Shown one piece after another: positions 21,085 through 31,857 of a DNA stretch of 58,563 nt (positions are counted from its first letter, which is position 1; each line of letters starts with the position of its first letter). The notes beneath the pieces were generated by a model that was given only the letters and a program-made list of their open reading frames with translations, was not told the origin of the DNA and searched no databases. The translations under genes were made by a program, and so were the position numbers. Origin of the DNA: Janthinobacterium sp. (GTDB lineage: Bacteria; Pseudomonadota; Gammaproteobacteria; Burkholderiales; Burkholderiaceae_D). The DNA lies in the NCBI RefSeq assembly GCF_009923995.1, contig NZ_RFSK01000039.1, positions 1 to 58,563 on the forward strand, given 5' to 3'.

Positions 21085-21861
21085 ATGCTATTGCTGATCG
21101 ACGCCGGTAACACGCGCATCAAGTGGGCGCTGGCAGCTCCCGCCGGCGCACCCGGCGCCTGGCTGGCCAGCGGCGCCGTGACGCACGCCCAGCTCGATAC
21201 CTTGCAGGCGGCCTGGCGCAGCCTGGCCATCTCCGCCGTGCTGCTGTCGAACGTGGCGGGAACGGCCATCGGCGCGCGCCTGCGGGCGCAGCTGCCGGCC
21301 AGCCTCCCGACGCAAGCCATCGCCACCTTCGCTTCGCTGCCGGCGCTGGCCGGCGTGACGAACGATTACCGCGAGCCGTCGCAACTGGGCTGCGACCGCT
21401 TTGCCGCCGCCATCGGCGCCCATGCGCTGGCGCCGGGCCAGGCCGTCATCGTCGCCAATTGCGGCACCGCCACCACCATCGACGCCGTCACGGCCGACGG
21501 CGTCTTCCTGGGCGGGATGATCTTGCCGGGACTGGGCCTGATGGCCAGTTCGCTGGCGCGCAATACGGCGCAGTTGCCGCAGATCGCCGGCAACAGTCCC
21601 CTGCCGGCCGGTTTCGCCGACAACACGGACGATGCCATCCTGTCGGGCTGCCTGGCGGCGCAGGCGGGCGCCATCGAACGGGCCGTGCGCATGCATGGCG
21701 CCAGCGCCTGCCTGCTGTCCGGTGGCGCCGCGCCGCGCATCGCGCCAGCCCTGGCCTTGCCCGTGCCGCTGCACCTGGTGGACAATATCGTCATGCTCGG
21801 CCTGCAGGCGGCCGCGCGCGCAGGCGACGAGCCAGGAACTCAAGGAGAACACACGTGCTGA
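21085..21861 (+). CDS. coaX: Type III pantothenate kinase
   Basis: CoaX phosphorylates pantothenate, the first step of coenzyme A synthesis. The 258-residue protein has the ASKHA-fold phosphate loop LLIDAGNTRIKWAL at the N-terminus, the GCDRFAA motif and the NCGTATTIDAV loop. A good AGGAG precedes the ATG. The adjacent birA-coaX arrangement is common in Betaproteobacteria. It overlaps the next gene by seven bases. Confidence 0.94.
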   Translation: MLLLIDAGNTRIKWALAAPAGAPGAWLASGAVTHAQLDTLQAAWRSLAISAVLLSNVAGTAIGARLRAQLPASLPTQAIATFASLPALAGVTNDYREPSQLGCDRFAAAIGAHALAPGQAVIVANCGTATTIDAVTADGVFLGGMILPGLGLMASSLARNTAQLPQIAGNSPLPAGFADNTDDAILSGCLAAQAGAIERAVRMHGASACLLSGGAAPRIAPALALPVPLHLVDNIVMLGLQAAARAGDEPGTQGEHTC

Positions 21862-22550
21862 AATTCGTCTTCTGGCTGCTCGCCGGCGTCAACCTGCTGG
21901 TGTTCGCCATCGGCCAGGGCTACCTGGGCAGTTTTCGCAGCGAGACGCACGAGCCGGGGCGCCTGAAAAACCAGCTGCAGGCGACCAGGCTCACCCTGCT
22001 GACGCAGGAGCAGGCCATGGCGCCCGCGGCGCCAGCCGCCACCGAAGAAACGGCGGCGGCGCCGGCCGTAGCGGCGCCGCCGCTGTCGTACGCATGCACG
22101 GAGGTGGGCAATTTCCTGCTGGCCGACGCGCGCCGCTTTGAGGCGCAAGTCGCAGCGCTGGACCTGGGCGACCGCCAGTCGCGCCGCAACGTGGCTGGCC
22201 AGGAAGTGTCCAGCTACATGGTGTACATCCCCCCGCAGGGCAGCAAGGAAGGTGCCGACCGCAAGGCCGGCGAATTGAAGCAGCTGGGCGTGACGAATTA
22301 CTTCATCATGAATGAAAGCAGCCCGACGCGCTGGGGCATTTCACTGGGGGTCTTCAAGTCGGAAAGCGGCGCGCAGACCCAGCTGGCATCGCTGAACAAG
22401 CAGGGCGTGCACAGCGCCCGCATCGCTCCCCGCTACACGGCCAGCAAGCAGCTGGCCTACCAGTTCCGCGACCTCGACGCGGCCACGCGCGCGCGCCTGG
22501 AAAAGATCAAGGCGCAATTCCCGGACCAAGATCTGCGCAGCTGCAAATAA
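21855..22550 (+). CDS. SPOR-domain membrane protein
   Basis: Starting at a GTG at 21855 behind AAGGAG, this 231-residue protein has one N-terminal transmembrane helix (LKFVFWLLAGVNLLVFAIGQGYLG), an Ala-rich linker, a Cys-containing middle (YACTEVGNF) and a C-terminal SPOR-like domain (SSYMVYIPPQGSKEGADRK ... GISLGVFKSESGAQT, about 135-215). It presumably faces the periplasm and binds peptidoglycan. It closes the argS unit. Confidence 0.8.
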   Translation: MLKFVFWLLAGVNLLVFAIGQGYLGSFRSETHEPGRLKNQLQATRLTLLTQEQAMAPAAPAATEETAAAPAVAAPPLSYACTEVGNFLLADARRFEAQVAALDLGDRQSRRNVAGQEVSSYMVYIPPQGSKEGADRKAGELKQLGVTNYFIMNESSPTRWGISLGVFKSESGAQTQLASLNKQGVHSARIAPRYTASKQLAYQFRDLDAATRARLEKIKAQFPDQDLRSCK

Positions 22551-22623
22551 GCTGCGCCAGGCGCGTCTGGCAAACTATTCAGGGCCAGGCGCCATGCCGC
22601 AGGCAGTACGAATGTACGACAAG

Positions 22624-22650
22624 GCATGGCAACAACGCCATGCACTTTTT
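22624..22650 (+). terminator. Intrinsic terminator of the argS-coaX unit
   Basis: GCATGGC-AACAAC-GCCATGC, a perfect 7-bp stem, is followed by ACTTTTT on the + strand. It lies between the last SPOR gene and the convergent rlpA. Confidence 0.8.
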
Positions 22651-22657
22651 CAGGCAC

Positions 22658-23719
22658 CTACCGCTGGATGACGATGGGCTTGATCCCGGTCGATTCCGGC
22701 AAGCTGGCCGCCGCCCGTGCCGCATCGGCACGGCTGGAAAACGGGCCGCCATACAGACGGAACAGATTGCCTGCCTGCACCACGCCCAGGGTCCCCAGGG
22801 CCGTGTACGGCGCCAGGCGCGCGCGCCCCGTTTCCGCATTGTCGGCGCGCGAATACGCACCCAGCTGCAGATAGAAGCCGCTTTCCAGCGCTGCCGGCGC
22901 CGGTGCCGCGACCGTCGCGTCGACGGCGACCAATTGCGACGACACGACCGGCTGCACCACTTCTCCCGTTTCCACCGGCGTATCGATGGAAATGGCCACC
23001 ACCGATGGCGTCAGCGGCGCCGGCTTCGGCGCCGCGCGGGCGGCCAGGATGGCATCGATATCGGCCGGCAGCAGCCGCTCGACCACCACCTGGTGGCTCC
23101 CTTTGCCCAGGAAGCCCAGTTTCAGCGCCGCCGTGTACGACACGTCGATGACGCGCGTGGCGTGGAACGGTCCGCGATCGTTGATGCGCACGATCACCTG
23201 CTCGCCGCTGTCGATGCTCGTCACGCGCGCATACGAGGGAATCGGCAAGGTCGGGTGGGCCGCCGTCATCTTGTACATGTCGTAGATCTCGCCCGACGAA
23301 GTGCGCTGGCCATGGAATTTCTTGCCATACCAGGTGCCCGTGCCCTTCTGGGTAAACGGCTCGTTGTCGGTGATCGGCGTGTAGGTCTTGCCGAAGACGA
23401 CGTAGGGACGGTTCGAGCGCGTGGAATACGGCTCGTTGCGCACTTCCGCATCGGGCACGTCGCGCAGGTTGGGCGGGGGATTGTCGCCCGGGCCATCGTC
23501 CTTGTAGTAGCCGCCGCGCCCGGACCCGGCCGCCGGCAACGCCGGCAGGGTGGGGTCCTGGCGCACTGGCACCTTGACCTTGCCGCCGGACGGCAGCGGC
23601 ACGTTGCCCGAGCCGGACTTGGTCGGCGTGGTGCCGCAGGCGGCCAGGGTCAGCAGGACGGCCAGCAGTGTGGCAACATTCGGCCCGCGCATAGCGAGCG
23701 TGTCGAAAGGCGCGCGCAT
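22658..23719 (-). CDS. rlpA: Septal-ring lytic transglycosylase RlpA, lipoprotein
   Basis: A 353-residue lipoprotein (lipobox LAAC near 28). It has the double-psi beta-barrel of RlpA (about 100-200; GTGTWYGKKFHGQRTSSGE, NDRGPF) that cleaves naked glycan, and a C-terminal SPOR domain (about 270-353, FYLQLGAYSRADNAE). Its ATG shares one base with the rodA stop (TGATG at 23717-23721), which supports this start and translational coupling. It is the last gene of the rod-shape cluster. Confidence 0.92.
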   Translation of the reverse strand: MRAPFDTLAMRGPNVATLLAVLLTLAACGTTPTKSGSGNVPLPSGGKVKVPVRQDPTLPALPAAGSGRGGYYKDDGPGDNPPPNLRDVPDAEVRNEPYSTRSNRPYVVFGKTYTPITDNEPFTQKGTGTWYGKKFHGQRTSSGEIYDMYKMTAAHPTLPIPSYARVTSIDSGEQVIVRINDRGPFHATRVIDVSYTAALKLGFLGKGSHQVVVERLLPADIDAILAARAAPKPAPLTPSVVAISIDTPVETGEVVQPVVSSQLVAVDATVAAPAPAALESGFYLQLGAYSRADNAETGRARLAPYTALGTLGVVQAGNLFRLYGGPFSSRADAARAAASLPESTGIKPIVIQR

Positions 23720-24834
23720 CAGGTCTGCACCAGCTTGCGATGACGCTGAATGCTCATCAGGATGCCGGTGGCCACGCCCAGGGTCAGCAGCGCAGTGCCG
23801 CCGTAGCTGAGGAAAGGCAGGGGCACGCCGACCACCGGCAAAATGCCGCTGACCATGCCCATGTTTACAAAGGCGTAAGTAAAGAAAATCATCGTTATCG
23901 CTCCTGCCAGCAGGCGAGTGAAAAAACTGGGGGCATTGGCGGCGATCATCAGCCCCCGTCCCACCAGCAGCAAATACATCAGCATCAGGATCAAGTTGCC
24001 GACCAGGCCGAACTCCTCGGAATACACGGCAAAAATGAAGTCGGTGGTGCGTTCAGGAACGAATTCCAGGTGGGCTTGCGTGCCATGCGTCCAGCCTTTG
24101 CCAGTCATGCCGCCGGAACCGATGGCGATGATGGACTGGATGATGTGGAAGCCCTTGCCCAGCGGGTCCTTGGTCGGGTCGATCAGCATCATCACGCGGT
24201 CGCGCTGGTAGTCGTGCATGTGCGACCAGGCGACGGGCAGGTAGCAGCCAACGACGAGGAACAGGCCCAGCATCACCTTCCACGACAGGCCGGCGAGGAA
24301 AATCACGGTAAAGCCGGCCGCCACCACCAGCAGCGCCGTGCCCAGGTCGGGCTGGCGCGCAATCAGGTACACGGGCACGAGCAGCAGCACGGCCGCGATC
24401 AGGAAGGATTTCCAGCGCAGCAAACCGGCATTTTGCTGGAAAAACCAGGCCAGCATCAGCGGCGTGGCGATCTTCAGGAACTCGGACGGCTGGATGTCGA
24501 TCACGCCGATGTGCAGCCAGCGCCGCGCGCCGAGCTTGATGGTGCCGAACAGCGCCACGGCCACCAGCAGCAGCACCGAGACCGTGTACGCGGGCACGGC
24601 AATGCGCATCATCATCTGCGGCGTGACATTGGCCGCCACCCACATGACGAAAAAGCACAGCAGGATGTTGCGCAGATGGTCCTCGATCTTGCCGGGGATG
24701 CCGATGCTGGCCGAATACAGGGTCAGCAAACTGGTGCTGAGCAGCATCAGGATGATGATCATCAGCGGCGGATCGAACACCGCCAGGTAGGGTTTGGCGC
24801 GCCGCCACAGCGAGCGCCTCTCGTTAATGGGCAT
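23719..24834 (-). CDS. rodA: Rod-shape SEDS glycosyltransferase RodA
   Basis: RodA polymerises lipid II into glycan strands with PBP2 during elongation. The 371-residue protein has about ten transmembrane helices and the SEDS signatures GARRWLHIG, PSEFLKIATP and VNMGMVSGILPVVGVPLPFLSYGG near the C-terminus. AAGGA precedes the ATG. A stretch of its first codons is duplicated in the short gap before it (see the repeat at 24796-24888). Confidence 0.95.
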   Translation of the reverse strand: MPINERRSLWRRAKPYLAVFDPPLMIIILMLLSTSLLTLYSASIGIPGKIEDHLRNILLCFFVMWVAANVTPQMMMRIAVPAYTVSVLLLVAVALFGTIKLGARRWLHIGVIDIQPSEFLKIATPLMLAWFFQQNAGLLRWKSFLIAAVLLLVPVYLIARQPDLGTALLVVAAGFTVIFLAGLSWKVMLGLFLVVGCYLPVAWSHMHDYQRDRVMMLIDPTKDPLGKGFHIIQSIIAIGSGGMTGKGWTHGTQAHLEFVPERTTDFIFAVYSEEFGLVGNLILMLMYLLLVGRGLMIAANAPSFFTRLLAGAITMIFFTYAFVNMGMVSGILPVVGVPLPFLSYGGTALLTLGVATGILMSIQRHRKLVQT

Positions 24835-24888
24835 GTGCTTCCTTAGTGCCTTGGGGTCGGGCGCGCCGCCATGGCGAGCGCCTCTCGT
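24796..24888. repeat. Near-perfect 29-bp direct repeat at the rodA 5' end
   Basis: Bases 24796-24824 (inside the first rodA codons) and 24860-24888 (in the mrdA-rodA gap) agree at 27 of 29 positions in the same orientation, 64 bp apart. Differences are at the 13th and 14th base. The spacer copy therefore resembles a partial duplication of the start of rodA. Confidence 0.8.
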
Positions 24889-24901
24889 AATAAGTCAGGT
24901 T

Positions 24902-26875
24902 TCATTGCTGTCTGGCAGGCGCCGCCGGGGCAGCCTGCTCGTCCGTGATTTCTTCCAGGGTGCGCACTTCGTCGACATCTTCCTTGGGCACCTTGGTGGT
25001 GTCCTTTTCCTTGTCGCTCGGGCGCTTGCCCAGCAGGTAGTAGTCGAGCGCCTTGCGCGCGATCGGCGCGGCCACGCCGGCGCCGAAGCCCGCGTTTTCC
25101 ACCACGATGGCTATCGCGATGCGCGGCTTGTCAGCCGGCGCGAAGGCCGTAAACAGGGCGTTGTCGCGCAGGCGTTCGGCCAGCAGCTTGGCGTTGTACT
25201 TCTCGTTCTTCTTGATGCCCACCACCTGCGCCGTGCCCGTCTTGCCGCCCACCGTATACTGCACGCCGGCGAAGATGCGCGCGGCCGTGCCGCCCTGTTC
25301 GCTGGTCACGCCCACCATGGCGCGCTTGATGGTATCGATGTTTTCCTGCTTGAGCGGGATGCGGTAGCTTTCCTTCGGCACCGTCAGGGTGCGTGCGCGC
25401 GTGCTGGCGTCTTCGATGATCTTCACCAGATGCGGCTTCATCACCACGCCGTTATTGGCCAGGTTGGCCGTCGCGTGGGCGATCTGCAACGGCGTATAGG
25501 AATTGTAGCCGGAACCGTTACTCACCGAAATCGTGTCGCCGCCCACCCATTTTTTCTGTTGCGGCGTCTTGAAGCGGTTGCGCTTCCATTCCGTCGACGG
25601 CAGCACGCCCGTCTTTTCGTTATTCAGGTCGATGCCCGTCAGCTGGCCGAAGCCGAACGGCTTCATGAAGTCGTGGATGGCATCGATGCCCATGTCGCGC
25701 CCCAGCTGGTAATAATAGGTGTTGCACGAGACGACGATGGACTTGTGCATGTCGACCGTGCCGTGGCCGCCCACCTTGTCGTCGCGGAAGGTGTGCCCGC
25801 CCAGGATGAAGAAGCCGGGGTCGGAAATCGACTGGCTCGGCGTGCGCTTGCCCAGCTCCAGCGCGGCCAGCGCCATGAAGGGCTTGAAGGTCGAACCAGG
25901 CGCATAGGTGCCGGACAGGGGACGGTTGACCATCGGCCGGTCCAGCGAGGTATTGAGCTCGTTCCAGCTTTGCTGGTCGATGCCGTCGACGAACAGGTTG
26001 GGGTCGTAGCCTGGCTTGGAGACGTAGGCCAGGATGTCGCCCGTGGCCGGGTCGATCGCCACGGCCGCGCCGCGCCATTCGCCGAACGCTTCCTCGACCA
26101 CCTTCTGCAGTTCGATGTCGATCGACAGGATCAGGTTGTTGCCGGGCGTGGCGGCAGTGCGCGACAGGGTGCGCATGGCGCGTCCGCCGGCCGACACTTC
26201 CACCTCTTCATAGCCGGTGGTGCCATGCAGCTGCTTCTCGTAGCTTTTCTCCAGGCCTTCCTTGCCGATATGGTCGGTGCCGTTGTAATTGGCCGCGTCC
26301 TCGCCCTCTTCCAGGGTCTTGGCTTCATTGCGGTTGATGCGGCCGATGAAGCCCACCACGTGCGAGGCGATCTCGCCCATCGGATACTGGCGGAACAGGC
26401 GCGCCTGCACTTCCACGCCCGGGAAGCGGAAACGCTGCGCCGTGAAGCGCGCCACTTCCTCGTCCGTCAGGCGCGTGCGCAGGGGCACGCTGACGAAATT
26501 CTTCGACTCTTCCAGCAGTTTCTTGAAGCGGCGGCGGTCCTTGATGTCGACCTGGATCAGGGTCGACAGCTCGTCGATCACGGAATCGAGGCTGGCACTG
26601 AGTTTCGACGGCGTGATTTCCAGCGTGTAGGCCGAGTAATTGCGCGCCAGGACCACGCCATTGCGGTCGAGGATCAGGCCCCGCGTGGGCACGATGGGCA
26701 CGACGGCGATGCGGTTGTCCTCGGCCTTGGTGGCGTAATCCTCGTGCTTGATCACCTGCAGCCAGATGAAGCGCGCCAGCAGCAGCGAAAAGCAGACGAA
26801 GACGAGCCCGCCCAGCACGGTCAGGCGCATGCGGAAAAAATGCAGTTCGCGCTCGGTATTCTTAAGTTCAGTCAT
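24902..26875 (-). CDS. mrdA: Penicillin-binding protein 2, elongation transpeptidase
   Basis: PBP2 cross-links peptidoglycan in the elongasome. The 657-residue protein has one N-terminal transmembrane helix (about 15-37), the pedestal domain, and a transpeptidase domain with SxxK in GSTFKP (Ser about 327), the SxN-type motif VSCN and KTGT near 545. The first motif opens the active site attacked by beta-lactams. It starts 12 bases after mreD and precedes rodA, its glycosyltransferase partner. Confidence 0.96.
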   Translation of the reverse strand: MTELKNTERELHFFRMRLTVLGGLVFVCFSLLLARFIWLQVIKHEDYATKAEDNRIAVVPIVPTRGLILDRNGVVLARNYSAYTLEITPSKLSASLDSVIDELSTLIQVDIKDRRRFKKLLEESKNFVSVPLRTRLTDEEVARFTAQRFRFPGVEVQARLFRQYPMGEIASHVVGFIGRINRNEAKTLEEGEDAANYNGTDHIGKEGLEKSYEKQLHGTTGYEEVEVSAGGRAMRTLSRTAATPGNNLILSIDIELQKVVEEAFGEWRGAAVAIDPATGDILAYVSKPGYDPNLFVDGIDQQSWNELNTSLDRPMVNRPLSGTYAPGSTFKPFMALAALELGKRTPSQSISDPGFFILGGHTFRDDKVGGHGTVDMHKSIVVSCNTYYYQLGRDMGIDAIHDFMKPFGFGQLTGIDLNNEKTGVLPSTEWKRNRFKTPQQKKWVGGDTISVSNGSGYNSYTPLQIAHATANLANNGVVMKPHLVKIIEDASTRARTLTVPKESYRIPLKQENIDTIKRAMVGVTSEQGGTAARIFAGVQYTVGGKTGTAQVVGIKKNEKYNAKLLAERLRDNALFTAFAPADKPRIAIAIVVENAGFGAGVAAPIARKALDYYLLGKRPSDKEKDTTKVPKEDVDEVRTLEEITDEQAAPAAPARQQ

Positions 26876-26887
26876 GGCAGGCGCCCG

Positions 26888-27400
26888 TCAAATCGGCCGA
26901 TTGTGGTCGCGGTCCACGGCGCGGCGCTGCGGCGCCAGCAGGATCCAGGTGACGAAGGGCCACAGGGCCACGGCAACGAAGCTCTCGATGAAGTTGAGCC
27001 AGCCGGGAAAGCGCCCCGAGACGATCAAGCGCGTCAGCAGTTGCAGCGCCTGCGTCAGCAGCAGCAGCGGCAGCACGTGCAGCGCCTGCGTCATGATGGG
27101 GAACCACAGCACGCGGCGGTGCATCATGATGGCAAAGTACGACAGCAGGGTGTAGGCCAGCGCGTTCTCGCCCAGCAGGGTCGAGTCGTGCACGTCCATC
27201 ATCAGGCCCATGAAGAATGCCACGCCGATGCCGACCTTGCGCGGCTGGTGGATGCCCCAGAAGACCAGCACGAGGGCGACGAAATCGGGCACGCCGACGA
27301 ACTGTCCCCATGGCAGCAAGTTCAGCAGAAACGCGCACAGCAGGGAAAAGCCGATGAACAGGGGGCTGACGGGCAGCAGGATGTAGTGCGGGCGGTTCAT
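26888..27400 (-). CDS. mreD: Rod-shape-determining protein MreD
   Basis: A 170-residue inner-membrane protein with about five to six helices (PLFIGFSLLCAFLLNLLPWG, VALVLVFWGIHQPRKVGIG, GLMMDVHDSTLLGENALAYTLLSY), the length and pattern of MreD. The ATG at 27400 overlaps the mreC stop as ATGA (27397-27400). It acts in the elongasome with MreC. Confidence 0.94.
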   Translation of the reverse strand: MNRPHYILLPVSPLFIGFSLLCAFLLNLLPWGQFVGVPDFVALVLVFWGIHQPRKVGIGVAFFMGLMMDVHDSTLLGENALAYTLLSYFAIMMHRRVLWFPIMTQALHVLPLLLLTQALQLLTRLIVSGRFPGWLNFIESFVAVALWPFVTWILLAPQRRAVDRDHNRPI

Positions 27401-28458
27401 CGTGTCGCCTCCTTCGGTGGCACGGCGGCCGGCGCTGGCGTCGCGGCCGGCGCAGTTGCCGGCTTCGGCGCAGGTGCAGCAGGCGGCTTCGCCGCTGGCG
27501 CCGTCGCCGCATTGGCGGCGGGCGCGGCGGCCGGGGTTGTCGCCGCCGGGTCCTTGATCGGCGCCATCTTGCCGGCGATCTTGCGGCCCGTCTTGACATC
27601 TTCGGCGGGCGGACGCGGTGGAATCTCGGGCGACGTCATCAGAATGAGCAGCTGGGTATTGCGTTCGATGCCGGCCAGCGGCTGGCACACGACACGGCCG
27701 AACGGGCCGTGCGCATTGCGTTCGACCAGAGTCACGCGCGCCACGGCCAGGCCGGCAGGGTACAGGCCATCGAGACCGGAGGTAATGACGATGTCGCCGA
27801 TCTGGATGTCGGCGCTGGGGGCCGTGAAGCGCAGTTCCATCGTGCCGGACTTGCCGCGGCCGATGGCCACGCTGCGCACACCGTTGCGCAGCAGCTGCAC
27901 GGGAATGGCCTGCTCTTCATCCGTCAGCAGAGTCACTTCGGACGTAAACGGGAAGACGCGCGTGACCTGTCCCACCACGCCCAGGTTGTCGATCACGGGA
28001 CGGCCCAGTTCGACACCGTTCTGGATGCCGCGGTCGAGCACGATCTTGCGCGTGGCCGAATCGCGCGTGTCATACAGCACTTCGGCCAACTGGGTCTTGA
28101 CGGGCACGCGCTCGCGCGCCTCCATCAGTTTGCGCAAATGGTTGTTTTCCACGATGTTGAGCTGCGCCTGCTGCAGGATCTGCGCCGAGGCGATCTGTTC
28201 GTGCTTCAGGTCGCGCACCTGTTTTTCCAGGGCGGACAGCGAAGAAAAGTAATTGCCGACGCCGAGCGCCACGTCGCGCGGCACCAGGGCCGCCATCTGC
28301 ACCGGATACAGCACGGTGCCGACGGCCTGGCGCACGGCCGTCAGCGCGTGCATGCGCGAATCGACCAGCAGCAGGGCGATAGAAATGCCGGCGAACACCA
28401 TCATCTTGACGCGGGCAGAGGCGCCTTGTTTGAAAAGTGGCGGAGGACTGTATTCCAT
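27397..28458 (-). CDS. mreC: Rod-shape-determining protein MreC
   Basis: This protein has a short cytoplasmic tail (MEYSPPPLFKQG), a transmembrane helix (about 20-38), a coiled coil (about 65-110) and the beta-rich periplasmic MreC domain (about 115-270). The C-terminus is a long Ala/Pro/Lys-rich tail with no known domain. I choose the ATG at 28458; a TTG three codons upstream is less likely. MreC links cytoplasmic MreB to PBP2. It is separated from mreB by an intrinsic terminator. Confidence 0.94.
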   Translation of the reverse strand: MEYSPPPLFKQGASARVKMMVFAGISIALLLVDSRMHALTAVRQAVGTVLYPVQMAALVPRDVALGVGNYFSSLSALEKQVRDLKHEQIASAQILQQAQLNIVENNHLRKLMEARERVPVKTQLAEVLYDTRDSATRKIVLDRGIQNGVELGRPVIDNLGVVGQVTRVFPFTSEVTLLTDEEQAIPVQLLRNGVRSVAIGRGKSGTMELRFTAPSADIQIGDIVITSGLDGLYPAGLAVARVTLVERNAHGPFGRVVCQPLAGIERNTQLLILMTSPEIPPRPPAEDVKTGRKIAGKMAPIKDPAATTPAAAPAANAATAPAAKPPAAPAPKPATAPAATPAPAAVPPKEATR

Positions 28459-28523
28459 GACATCCAATAATCAGGCGCAGTGCGCCAACGTACAGGCCCC
28501 GGGCAAACGCCGGCGCCAAAACC

Positions 28524-28551
28524 AAAAAAAGGCCGGAGATGGTTTCCGGCC
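28524..28551 (-). terminator. Intrinsic terminator after mreB
   Basis: Read on the minus strand, GGCCGGA ... TCCGGCC (7-bp stem) is followed by seven T residues. It lies between mreB and mreC and should raise mreB expression over the downstream mreCD-mrdA-rodA-rlpA genes. Confidence 0.82.
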
Positions 28552-28562
28552 CTTCTGTCAGA

Positions 28563-29957
<1,395 letters not shown>

Positions 29958-30260
29958 ATGTCCCTGACACTATCCGACGTAAAACGCATCGCCCACCTGG
30001 CACAACTTGAAATGGCCGACGACCAGGCCGTCACGTCGCTGGATCAATTGAACAAAATTTTTGCACTGGCCGAGCAAATGCAAGCCGTCAATACCGATGG
30101 CGTGGCACCCTTGAGCCACCCGCTGGCCGCCCACATGGACAATATCGCCCTGCGCCTGCGCGAGGACGTCGCCACCGAGCAGAATCGCCGCGACGCCTAC
30201 CAGGCCGTGGCGCCGAAAGTGCAGGACGGACTCTACCTCGTGCCAAAAGTGATCGAATAA
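29958..30260 (+). CDS. gatC: Asp/Glu-tRNA amidotransferase subunit C
   Basis: A 100-residue subunit that wraps around GatA and stabilises the GatCAB complex. [19 protein letters not shown] at the N-terminus, PLSHPL in the middle and the C-terminal LYLVPKVIE are family signatures. The ATG at 29958 is preferred over a frame open 49 codons upstream. gatA follows after 63 bases. Confidence 0.94.
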   Translation: MSLTLSDVKRIAHLAQLEMADDQAVTSLDQLNKIFALAEQMQAVNTDGVAPLSHPLAAHMDNIALRLREDVATEQNRRDAYQAVAPKVQDGLYLVPKVIE

Positions 30261-30323
30261 GCATCTTTCGCGTTCTCGCTGAGTACGCTCGTCTTCCGCC
30301 GAATAAAATCAAATAGAAACGCC

Positions 30324-31808
30324 ATGCATACAAAATCCATCAAACAGCTGTCCACGCTTTTGCAGAACAAGGAAATTTCCGCCGTTGCACTGGCGACGCA
30401 TTTTCTCGACCGCATCGCAGCAGACAACTCGAACGCCTTCCTGCACGTCGACCGTGCCCTGACCCTGGCGCAAGCTGCCGAAGCCGATGCGCGCATCGCC
30501 GCCGGCACGGCCACGCCATTGACGGGCGTGCCGATCGCGCACAAGGACCTGTTCGTGACGAAAGGCTGGCGCACCACGGCCGGCTCGAAGATGCTGGCCA
30601 ACTACGCCAGTCCGTTTGACGCCACCGTGGTGGAAAAATTCCAGGCGGCCGGCATGGTCACCCTGGGCAAGGTCAATTGCGACGAATTCGCCATGGGTTC
30701 CGGCAACGAAAACTCGGCCTTCGGCGCCGTGCAGAACCCCTGGGACAAGACGGCCGTGCCGGGCGGCTCGTCCGGTGGTTCGGCGGCCGCCGTGGCGGCT
30801 GGCCTGACGCCGGCGGCCACCGGCACCGACACGGGCGGCTCGATCCGCCAGCCGGCCGCCTTTTGCGGCATCACCGGCATCAAGCCGACCTATGGCCGCG
30901 TCTCGCGCTTCGGCATGATCGCCTTTGCCTCTTCGCTGGACCAGGGCGGCCCGATGGCCCGCTCGGCCGAAGACTGTGCCCTGCTCTTGAGCGCCATGGC
31001 CGGCTTCGACGAGCGCGACTCGACCAGCCTGTCGCCGGAACAGGGCGGCGTGACGGAAGATTTTTCGCGCGAACTGGGCCAGCCCCTGACGGGCCTGCGC
31101 ATCGGCGTGCCGCGCGAGTATTTCGGCGAGGGCCTGGCCAAGGACGTGGAAGCGGCCGTGCGCGGCGCGCTGGCGCAGTATGAAAAGCTGGGCGCCACCC
31201 TGGTCGACATCTCGCTGCCGAACACCGCCCTGTCGATTCCCGCCTACTACATGATCGCCCCGGCCGAAGCGTCGTCGAACCTGTCGCGCTACGACGGCGT
31301 GCGCTACGGCCACCGCGCTAGCGAGTACAAGGACCTGCAGGACATGTACAAGAAGTCGCGCGCCGAAGGCTTCGGCCCGGAAGTGCAGCGCCGCATCATG
31401 GTCGGCACCTACGTGCTGTGCCACGGCTATTACGACGCCTACTACCTGAAGGCGCAGAAGATCCGCCGCCTCATCGCACAGGACTTCGACGCCGTCCTGA
31501 ATGGCCCGAACGCCGTCTGCGACGTCATCATGGGCCCCGTCGCGCCGACCGTCGCCTGGGACCTGGGCGACAAGACGGACGACCCGGTGGCGAACTACCT
31601 GGCCGACATCTACACCCTGTCGACCAGCCTGGCCGGCCTGCCCGGCATGTCGATCCCTTGCGGTTTCGGCGAAGGCGAGAAAAACGGCAAGCGTCCCGTC
31701 GGCCTGCAAATCATCGGCAACTACTTTGGCGAAGCCAGGCTGCTGAACGTGGCCCACCAATTCCAGCAAGTGACGGACTGGCATACGCGCAGCCCGGCCG
31801 GCATCTAA
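30324..31808 (+). CDS. gatA: Asp/Glu-tRNA amidotransferase subunit A
   Basis: GatA hydrolyses glutamine and delivers ammonia to convert Glu-tRNA-Gln or Asp-tRNA-Asn to the amide form. The 494-residue protein is an amidase-signature enzyme: catalytic Lys near 74 (IAHKDLF), the [14 protein letters not shown] loop near 147-160 and the [15 protein letters not shown] segment with the nucleophilic Ser. Presence of GatCAB indicates that at least one of GlnRS or AsnRS is supplemented by the indirect pathway. Confidence 0.96.
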   Translation: MHTKSIKQLSTLLQNKEISAVALATHFLDRIAADNSNAFLHVDRALTLAQAAEADARIAAGTATPLTGVPIAHKDLFVTKGWRTTAGSKMLANYASPFDATVVEKFQAAGMVTLGKVNCDEFAMGSGNENSAFGAVQNPWDKTAVPGGSSGGSAAAVAAGLTPAATGTDTGGSIRQPAAFCGITGIKPTYGRVSRFGMIAFASSLDQGGPMARSAEDCALLLSAMAGFDERDSTSLSPEQGGVTEDFSRELGQPLTGLRIGVPREYFGEGLAKDVEAAVRGALAQYEKLGATLVDISLPNTALSIPAYYMIAPAEASSNLSRYDGVRYGHRASEYKDLQDMYKKSRAEGFGPEVQRRIMVGTYVLCHGYYDAYYLKAQKIRRLIAQDFDAVLNGPNAVCDVIMGPVAPTVAWDLGDKTDDPVANYLADIYTLSTSLAGLPGMSIPCGFGEGEKNGKRPVGLQIIGNYFGEARLLNVAHQFQQVTDWHTRSPAGI

Positions 31809-31857
31809 GAACAAACGCGCCGCCACTGGCGGCGCCACCAAATTAAGCGAGAACACT

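Noticed and set aside
22658..24834. Independent promoter between rodA and rlpA
   Set aside because: The genes share a TGATG junction, so there is no room; they are one transcript.
24794..28252. 1152-codon plus-strand frame opposite mrdA/mreD/mreC
   Set aside because: Low-complexity antisense frame over three genes with certain identity.
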